From Tolumonas lignilytica (lineage in GTDB: Bacteria > Pseudomonadota > Gammaproteobacteria > Enterobacterales > Aeromonadaceae): a stretch of 64,000 nucleotides of DNA. Location: positions 1,996,001-2,060,000 of the forward strand of contig NZ_AZUK01000001.1 of NCBI RefSeq assembly GCF_000527035.1. The letters are read 5' to 3'. This document shows positions 59,542 through 64,000 of the stretch, one piece after another (position 1 is the stretch's first letter; each line of letters opens with the position of its first letter). Below the pieces are notes generated by a model, which ran no database searches, was not told where the DNA came from, and saw only the letters and a list, made by a program, of their open reading frames with translations. Both the position numbers and the translations under genes were made by a program.

Positions 59542-60009
59542 CTAATACATATACGTCAGCCCATAGAAGATCGTATGTGGCGTGATGTCATTGACCACGC
59601 CGATCCGCGGCGTAAAGTTGTATTTTACCCTTAGCCCCAGATAAGGCATCAGATCTTTTGGGATCATCTTGTAGATCCGTGAATTCTGAAACGAGACTGA
59701 TTGGTTGATGTCACTGATGTAATCGTTGACAGGATCATCCAAGTTATCAGGGTAATCGAAATCAAACCGACTGCCGGAAGACATGGCCGTTTCAAAATTA
59801 AATGATTTATTTTTCTCGATTTTATCAAAAAACGATGGGCTATTCGGTACGTTGCTTTCCCGATAGGGCAGAAAAACGGCAGGTGTATTGACTGGCAGGT
59901 TGGCTTCAAAACTAAACGGGGCATGTTTAGAAAACGAATCGTCGGAATACGCCAGCCAGGGCGTGCACAACAGCAACAGGCTCAGGGTCGTTTTTTGGCG
60001 TTTATCCAA
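59542..60009 (-). CDS. Small exported protein of unknown function
   Basis: A 155-aa protein with a signal peptide (KTTLSLLLLCTPWLAYSDDS, cleavage about residue 22). I do not recognise it. The mature part is Asn/Asp/Phe-rich; the end YLGLRVKYNFTPRIGVV... FYGLTYMY alternates polar and non-polar residues and ends in an aromatic residue, like the last strands of an outer-membrane beta-barrel. The start is a TTG, supported by AAGGA seven bases upstream. It lies between the DUF4337 gene and the arn promoter, on the same strand. Confidence 0.65.
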   Translation of the reverse strand: MDKRQKTTLSLLLLCTPWLAYSDDSFSKHAPFSFEANLPVNTPAVFLPYRESNVPNSPSFFDKIEKNKSFNFETAMSSGSRFDFDYPDNLDDPVNDYISDINQSVSFQNSRIYKMIPKDLMPYLGLRVKYNFTPRIGVVNDITPHTIFYGLTYMY

Positions 60010-60025
60010 TGCATTATCCTTCAGG

Positions 60026-60046
60026 CGGCCATGTCAGTCATGGCCG
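60026..60046. repeat. Hairpin between DUF4337 gene and the TTG-start gene
   Basis: CGGCCATG (60026-60033) and CATGGCCG (60039-60046) form a perfect 8-bp stem with a five-base loop. On the minus strand it ends only four bases before the AAGGA ribosome site of the next gene. It has no T-run. It may end the first transcript weakly or affect translation of the second. Confidence 0.5.
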
Positions 60047-60067
60047 TGTTGGTTGATTCATGGTGGT

Positions 60068-60640
60068 TCAGAGTGCCAATAATGCGAATACACCGGAAAC
60101 GATCCCGACGCCAGACAACCCCCACATCAGCCATTCTAACCAACGTTTTCGCGTAAGTAACGAGATCGCTGCCATAGAAATGGCAACTTGTATGATCGTT
60201 GTGGCCTGTGCCCAGCGATGATGCAGGTGCATTTGTTCATCACTGCGACGATTCCATTCCACCGCGTCTTTTTCCAGTTTTTCAGCTTTGCTTTTTATCT
60301 GTTCCTTTTCTTGGTCATAACGACGGGCCATCTTTTCGTAACTGGCTCGTTTATTTTCGGGCAGTAAATCCAGTGCCAGCAGATTTAGATTTTGCCGGTT
60401 GCTTTTGGCCTGATAATAGTTCCATTGATCCGATGCCTCGGTTTTGGCAATGGCGGCATTGTTTTTATAAAGCATGGCATTGGCCTGTGTTGCTCCCCCC
60501 ATATAGGAATAGAGCGCACCAATGGTGGCCAAAATGGCGGTTGTGACCGCGATCTGATTGGCGAATGCGTGAGCATGATGATGACTGACATGTTCTATTT
60601 CGTGATCATGCGGTCCGTGAACGTGAAAATCATCTGACAT
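60068..60640 (-). CDS. DUF4337 membrane protein
   Basis: A 190-aa protein of the DUF4337 type. A His-rich start (VHGPHDHEIEHVSHHHAHAF) precedes a first membrane helix (ITVTTAILATIGALYSYMGG region), then a long charged coiled coil (about residues 75-145, RRYDQEKEQIKSKAEKLEKD) and two C-terminal helices. Function is unknown for the family; the His cluster suggests metal binding. Convergent relationships are absent; it is upstream of the small exported gene. Confidence 0.78.
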   Translation of the reverse strand: MSDDFHVHGPHDHEIEHVSHHHAHAFANQIAVTTAILATIGALYSYMGGATQANAMLYKNNAAIAKTEASDQWNYYQAKSNRQNLNLLALDLLPENKRASYEKMARRYDQEKEQIKSKAEKLEKDAVEWNRRSDEQMHLHHRWAQATTIIQVAISMAAISLLTRKRWLEWLMWGLSGVGIVSGVFALLAL

Positions 60641-60735
60641 GGTTTTTTCTCGATAAAAGAGGAAATGTGATACGGGAAATATAGATTTGAGATATTAATT
60701 TTTCATTAAAGTTCCGAACAGCTGGTGTCGGGTGT

Positions 60736-60753
60736 CGTGTGTCGCGATACACG
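60736..60753. repeat. Near-perfect 18-bp palindrome upstream of the DUF4337 gene
   Basis: CGTGTGTCGCGATACACG is symmetric except for one pair and overlaps short direct repeats of GTGTCG at about 60725-60743. It lies about 100 bases before the DUF4337 start and 124 bases before tRNA-Pro copy 2. It may be an operator. The remaining part of 60641-60876 holds no gene; a 60-codon frame there looks random. Confidence 0.4.
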
Positions 60754-60876
60754 GGTTCGGTTTTGAACAAATATTCTGCGGTTAATCTCTTAATTGTTCT
60801 TTTTCTGGGCAATCAGTTGATTTCATTTATTCTTTGAATTTCCATCGCAACAGGTTAATGGCATAATATAGTTATT

Positions 60877-60953
<77 letters not shown>

Positions 60954-60959
60954 CCTTCT

Positions 60960-60993
60960 AAAAACCCCGCATTCGCGGGGTTTTTGCTTTTCT
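60960..60993 (+). terminator. Intrinsic terminator of tRNA-Pro copy 2
   Basis: AAAACCCCGC (60961-60970) and GCGGGGTTTT (60975-60984) with loop ATTC, followed by TGCTTTTCTGT. Stem and the downstream 12 bases match the terminator of copy 1. Confidence 0.93.
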
Positions 60994-61098
60994 GTACCGC
61001 CAAAAATACCGCGTGAAAACTTTGTAACAAAATTCTCGTTGTTTTTAACATCGTCTAGATGGAGTATCCACAGCAAACAACAAGCTGGACGACAATCA

Positions 61099-62205
61099 AT
61101 GCGTAAATTTGTTTTGGGGTTACTGCTGGTGCTGGTCTTTCCGGTATGGGCTCTGCCGTCGCCCAAAGCCGTGTCGGATGCGGTACAGGCGGGGAATTTT
61201 TCCCATGCGGAGCAGATGTTACAGCAGATCCTGAAAGAAAAGCCGAATAGTGCCATGGCGCACTATGAGTTAGGTCAGGTGCTGGCCCGAGAACAGCGGC
61301 ATCAGGAAGCCTTGAGTGAACTCAATCAGGCGAAAACATTGGATCCTGCCTTGAAATTTGCCAAGAACCCGGAACGCTTTGATGCCATCTATCGGGCCGA
61401 AGTTGCGGCATTGCAAAAGCCAGTGGCACTGACGACGCATTCGCCGATCCATCCGGCTACTCATACGGCTTCCTCCGGAAGCTCTCTGGTGGGTTTTGTG
61501 CTCTCGATCCTGTTGGTATTCGGGGCGATCTTGCTGGCCATCTATTTCTGGATGCGGCGAGCAGATAAGCAAAGAAAACAAGAGCAACAGCAATATCAGT
61601 CTGCATTAAGTCAGGAACAGTTGTCCGCACTGTTGCAAATGGCGGATGCCATGCGTGATGCCGAACTGGAGTGTCGTGCAGCGAGTTACGCAAGTGAACA
61701 AAAGCAAGCGATCTCAACGGCGGTAAATGCCCATCGGGACGCGTTACTGCGCGCTATTTCGCAATGTAAAGATGAGCATGTGCCGCTTTATGATGAACAG
61801 TTCACGGCATTACAGGCAGAAACTACTCGCCTGACACAAGCTGCCCGCAGTGGCACGTTACCTGCACCGATCACCGCCATGCCTCACGAACCGGTAATGA
61901 GAGCGCCGATAATGGATGCCGGAGCATTGGCGGGTAGCAACGCACAGCCGATCATCATCAACAACAATACGCCGTCTTCTGGCGGGTTGGGCAATGTGCT
62001 GACCGGGGTTGTGCTGGGCGAAATGCTGGCGGGAGATCGCCACTCAGAAACAGTGATCTATCGCGAGCGACGTGAGGATTTGCCACCGAAAGAGGATATC
62101 CCCTCTTTTGATGGCAGCACGGATGGAAGCGACAGTGCCTGGGATGAGGATAACAGCTCATTCGATAGCGGTAATGATAGTGGTAACGATGACGCCTGGT
62201 CTTGA
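61099..62205 (+). CDS. TPR-containing membrane protein of unknown function
   Basis: A 368-aa protein. Signal sequence MRKFVLGLLLVLVFPVWALP, then two TPR-like repeats (about residues 25-95, AEQMLQQILKEKPNSAMAHY), a membrane helix (GFVLSILLVFGAILLAIYFW, about 133-152), a Gln/Glu-rich coiled coil, and a Gly-rich segment (GGLGNVLTGVVLGEMLAG) before an acidic Ser/Asp/Asn-rich tail. The frame is open back into the tRNA, so the start at 61099 was chosen by its signal peptide. It is followed after 41 bases by a PspA-family gene. It may anchor or control that protein; this is inference. Confidence 0.75.
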   Translation: MRKFVLGLLLVLVFPVWALPSPKAVSDAVQAGNFSHAEQMLQQILKEKPNSAMAHYELGQVLAREQRHQEALSELNQAKTLDPALKFAKNPERFDAIYRAEVAALQKPVALTTHSPIHPATHTASSGSSLVGFVLSILLVFGAILLAIYFWMRRADKQRKQEQQQYQSALSQEQLSALLQMADAMRDAELECRAASYASEQKQAISTAVNAHRDALLRAISQCKDEHVPLYDEQFTALQAETTRLTQAARSGTLPAPITAMPHEPVMRAPIMDAGALAGSNAQPIIINNNTPSSGGLGNVLTGVVLGEMLAGDRHSETVIYRERREDLPPKEDIPSFDGSTDGSDSAWDEDNSSFDSGNDSGNDDAWS

Positions 62206-62246
62206 TGGATCAGGGTTATAAGAAAACTGAATAATCGGAGAACGGT

Positions 62247-62918
62247 ATGTCAGGTATTTTGGATAAATTGTCCCGCACCATTAAAGGGTTGGCCAATGAT
62301 GCTCTGGATTCAGTGGCTGATGCAGGACGCGATGCCCGCCAAATCGTGAGGGAACTGGAAGCTCAGATCCAACAGGCAGAAAGTGCCTTGCTGGATGTGC
62401 GTGCAGAATATGAATTGATGTTGAGTGGCAAAGAGAAAACTGCTCAGGAAGTCGCCCGTTGGGATGGTCTGGCGCGTCAGGCGATCACCGGTGGGGATGA
62501 TGGTTTGGCGCGGGAATGTCTGGCACGTAAACAACAGTTTGCGGCGACGTTACAGCGGGAAAGCGAGCAGCTTGCGCAATATGAACCGTCGGTGCGGGAG
62601 CTGGAAAGTCGTATTGCGGAGTTAAAACAACAGCATGAAGCGATGCAGCAGAAAATTGAATTGCTGGAAGCCCGCAGCCATATGGCCGCGGCACAGGAAA
62701 AAGCTGCAACGGCGATCAGCGGTATTGGCGGGGATTCGTTGATCGCCGACTTTGATAAACTGGAAACGCAGGTCGAAAAACAGGAAGCGCGTGCCAGTGC
62801 AGCCAGTTCGCTGGCACAACAACAGAAAGGCGATGATCTGGAGCAACGCATTAAAGCGCTGCAGCACAGTGATGTCGATGATGAACTGGCTAAATTAAAA
62901 TCGGAAATGGGGCGTTAA
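62247..62918 (+). CDS. PspA/IM30-family protein
   Basis: A 223-aa ESCRT-III-like membrane-remodelling protein. The N-terminal amphipathic start (MSGILDKLSRTIKGLANDAL) is followed by a long coiled coil over residues about 25-145 and a C-terminal helix region ending LAKLKSEMGR. Relatives bind stressed inner membrane. No pspF, pspB or pspC is nearby, so this is not the classical psp operon. CGGAG precedes the ATG. It lies between the TPR gene and an exported hydrolase. Confidence 0.87.
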   Translation: MSGILDKLSRTIKGLANDALDSVADAGRDARQIVRELEAQIQQAESALLDVRAEYELMLSGKEKTAQEVARWDGLARQAITGGDDGLARECLARKQQFAATLQRESEQLAQYEPSVRELESRIAELKQQHEAMQQKIELLEARSHMAAAQEKAATAISGIGGDSLIADFDKLETQVEKQEARASAASSLAQQQKGDDLEQRIKALQHSDVDDELAKLKSEMGR

Positions 62919-62940
62919 TGTGCATTCGTGTGGATTGATC

Positions 62941-64000
62941 ATGAAAAAAGCCGTGATTACAGCTTTTCTGGCACTTGTCTGTTGTTATGCCGTGCCATCT
63001 TTTGCGGCGACTGATAAACGGATCGATCCGAATACCGTGCAATGGTGGGGGCCGGCCTATCGGTATCCGCAAGCCGGCTGGATCAATATTCATATCGAAG
63101 GTGAGCCGCATGAACGTGGTGTGCAGCATGGCCGGTTATTGGCACCGGAAATTGCGGCCTATGTGCAGGCGTTAGCGCAGTTTTACAATCCCAAATCGCC
63201 AGAAGATGGTTGGGATAAAACGCGTGATCTGGTTAAAGCGCTGTTTTTAAGAGGGTTTACACCAGAACAACTGGAAGAGATGGATGGTATTGCCGTCGGC
63301 GCCAGTGCCAGTGGCGCTCAGTTTTTCGGGCGTCATCTGGATATCATTGATATTGCTGCGCTGAATCTGACGAATGAAATCGATTCGCTGAATGATGCTC
63401 TGGCGGCGACACCTAATGGCCTGGATCCGGTGAAGAGCGCAGGTGGTGAAGCGGTGGCGGGTAGTCTCCATCCGTCACATGGACCGGTGCGTTGCGATGC
63501 GTTTGCCGCGGTAGGGTCGGCGACGAAAGATGGCAAGGTGGTCTTCGGTCATATCACCATGTTTGATTTGCTGCCTGGTAACTACTACAACGTATGGCTG
63601 GATGTAAAGCCGAGCAAGGGCCATCGCTTTGTCATGCAGACCACACCGGGCGGTATTCACAGTGGGATGGATTACTCCATTAATGATGCGGGGCTCCTGC
63701 TCAGTGAAACCACGGTCGGGCAAACCAGTTTTGAATCCCGCGGTATCCCGCTGGCGGCGAGAATTCGCCAGGCACAGCAGTATGCCGACAACATTGAACA
63801 GGCAGCGTCGATTCTGACCACCAACAGCAATGGTTTATCGACGACCGAGTGGATTCTGGCCGATGTGAAAAAGAATGAAATCGCGCTGCTGACGCTGGGG
63901 ACTCATGAACACAAGCTGTATCGCAGCAGCCAAAAAGAGTGGATTGCCGGGGCAGAAGGTTTCTACTGGAGTAATAACAACACCAAAGATCGCAACGTGC
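62941..64000 (+). CDS. Exported Ntn-hydrolase-fold protein (C45/phospholipase B-like), 3' end outside window
   Basis: An open frame of 353 codons reaching the right edge. A signal peptide (AFLALVCCYAVPSFAATD, about residues 6-24) is followed by an N-terminal helical part (EPHERGVQHGRLLAPEIAAY), then GPVRCDAFAAVGSATKDGK, where the Cys can be the autocatalytic N-terminal nucleophile of C45-type acyltransferases or phospholipase B-like enzymes, and GHITMFDLLPG, TPGGIHSGMDYSINDAGLLL as in that fold. It probably hydrolyses an amide or ester in the periplasm. Start at 62941, 22 bases after the pspA stop. The exact family is uncertain. Confidence 0.75.
   Translation, partial: MKKAVITAFLALVCCYAVPSFAATDKRIDPNTVQWWGPAYRYPQAGWINIHIEGEPHERGVQHGRLLAPEIAAYVQALAQFYNPKSPEDGWDKTRDLVKALFLRGFTPEQLEEMDGIAVGASASGAQFFGRHLDIIDIAALNLTNEIDSLNDALAATPNGLDPVKSAGGEAVAGSLHPSHGPVRCDAFAAVGSATKDGKVVFGHITMFDLLPGNYYNVWLDVKPSKGHRFVMQTTPGGIHSGMDYSINDAGLLLSETTVGQTSFESRGIPLAARIRQAQQYADNIEQAASILTTNSNGLSTTEWILADVKKNEIALLTLGTHEHKLYRSSQKEWIAGAEGFYWSNNNTKDRNV

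Noticed and set aside
60630-60812. A 60-aa minus-strand ORF upstream of the DUF4337 gene
   Set aside because: It has no ribosome site or recognisable feature, overlaps the start of the DUF4337 gene and includes the palindrome; probably random.
62477-62851. A 124-aa minus-strand ORF opposite the PspA gene
   Set aside because: Its Ser/Cys/Ala-rich translation is the usual antisense of a Gln/Ala-rich coiled coil.

Overview
The window is chromosomal DNA from a gammaproteobacterium. Three things suggest an Aeromonadales-type organism (Tolumonas or Aeromonas relatives): the kdsD-kdsC-lptCAB-rpoN-hpf-ptsN-rapZ-npr block facing mlaFEDCB-ibaG-murA, the argX-hisR-leuT-proM-like tRNA cluster, and the E. 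coli-like lacZ, arn and metE/metR loci. The genus is an inference from gene content and moderate GC; there is no rRNA here to test it. I see no phage, insertion sequence, integrase or CRISPR array.

Layout. (1) 1-8.8 kb: the 3' end of ispH, a minor-pilin operon pilE-pilV-pilW-pilX-pilY1, two tandem GspH/FimT-type pseudopilin genes on the other strand, and lgt. (2) 8.9-12.1 kb: divergent metE and metR with three tandem met boxes between them. (3) 12.1-18.9 kb, minus strand: kdsD, kdsC, lptC, lptA, lptB, rpoN, hpf, ptsN, rapZ, npr, linking LPS assembly, sigma-54 and the nitrogen PTS. (4) 19.1-26.8 kb: mlaFEDCB, ibaG and murA on plus; degS, degQ and zapG on minus. (5) 27-30.1 kb: rplM-rpsI behind a structured leader, glnB, a lytic-transglycosylase-like lipoprotein, luxS and rraB. 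(6) 30.2-36.1 kb: pirin, then a zinc locus (43-aa membrane ORF, znuC, znuB, znuA, DUF1007 protein, NicO-type permease) divergent from zur across a Zur box. (7) 36.2-42.4 kb: glnE and a full-length lacZ with a GalR-type operator, flanked by two inverted copies of a dispersed hairpin repeat. (8) 42.6-47.4 kb: a TetR-controlled RND efflux operon. (9) 47.6-48.0 kb: tRNA-Arg, -His, -Leu and -Pro. (10) 48.1-59.3 kb: a periplasmic phosphodiesterase pair and an arnBCADTEF-uppP operon for lipid A aminoarabinose modification. (11) 59.5-64 kb: an unknown exported protein, a DUF4337 protein, a second identical tRNA-Pro with its own terminator, and a TPR membrane protein - PspA - exported Ntn-hydrolase cluster that runs off the window.

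How the genes fit together. Much of the window serves the cell envelope: Kdo synthesis (kdsD, kdsC), LPS export (lptCAB), outer-membrane lipid asymmetry (mla), peptidoglycan (murA, uppP, zapG), lipoprotein maturation (lgt), periplasmic quality control (degS, degQ) and lipid A remodelling (arn). A second theme is nitrogen regulation: rpoN, ptsN, npr, glnB and glnE are all present. A third is metal supply, with a zinc import locus larger than the E. coli one. Nothing here is a clearly new large system. The best leads are the small membrane ORF in the Zur-controlled operon, the inverted pair of dispersed repeats around glnE-lacZ, the duplicated tRNA-Pro unit bracketing the arn region, uppP appended to the arn operon, and the PspA cluster at the right edge.
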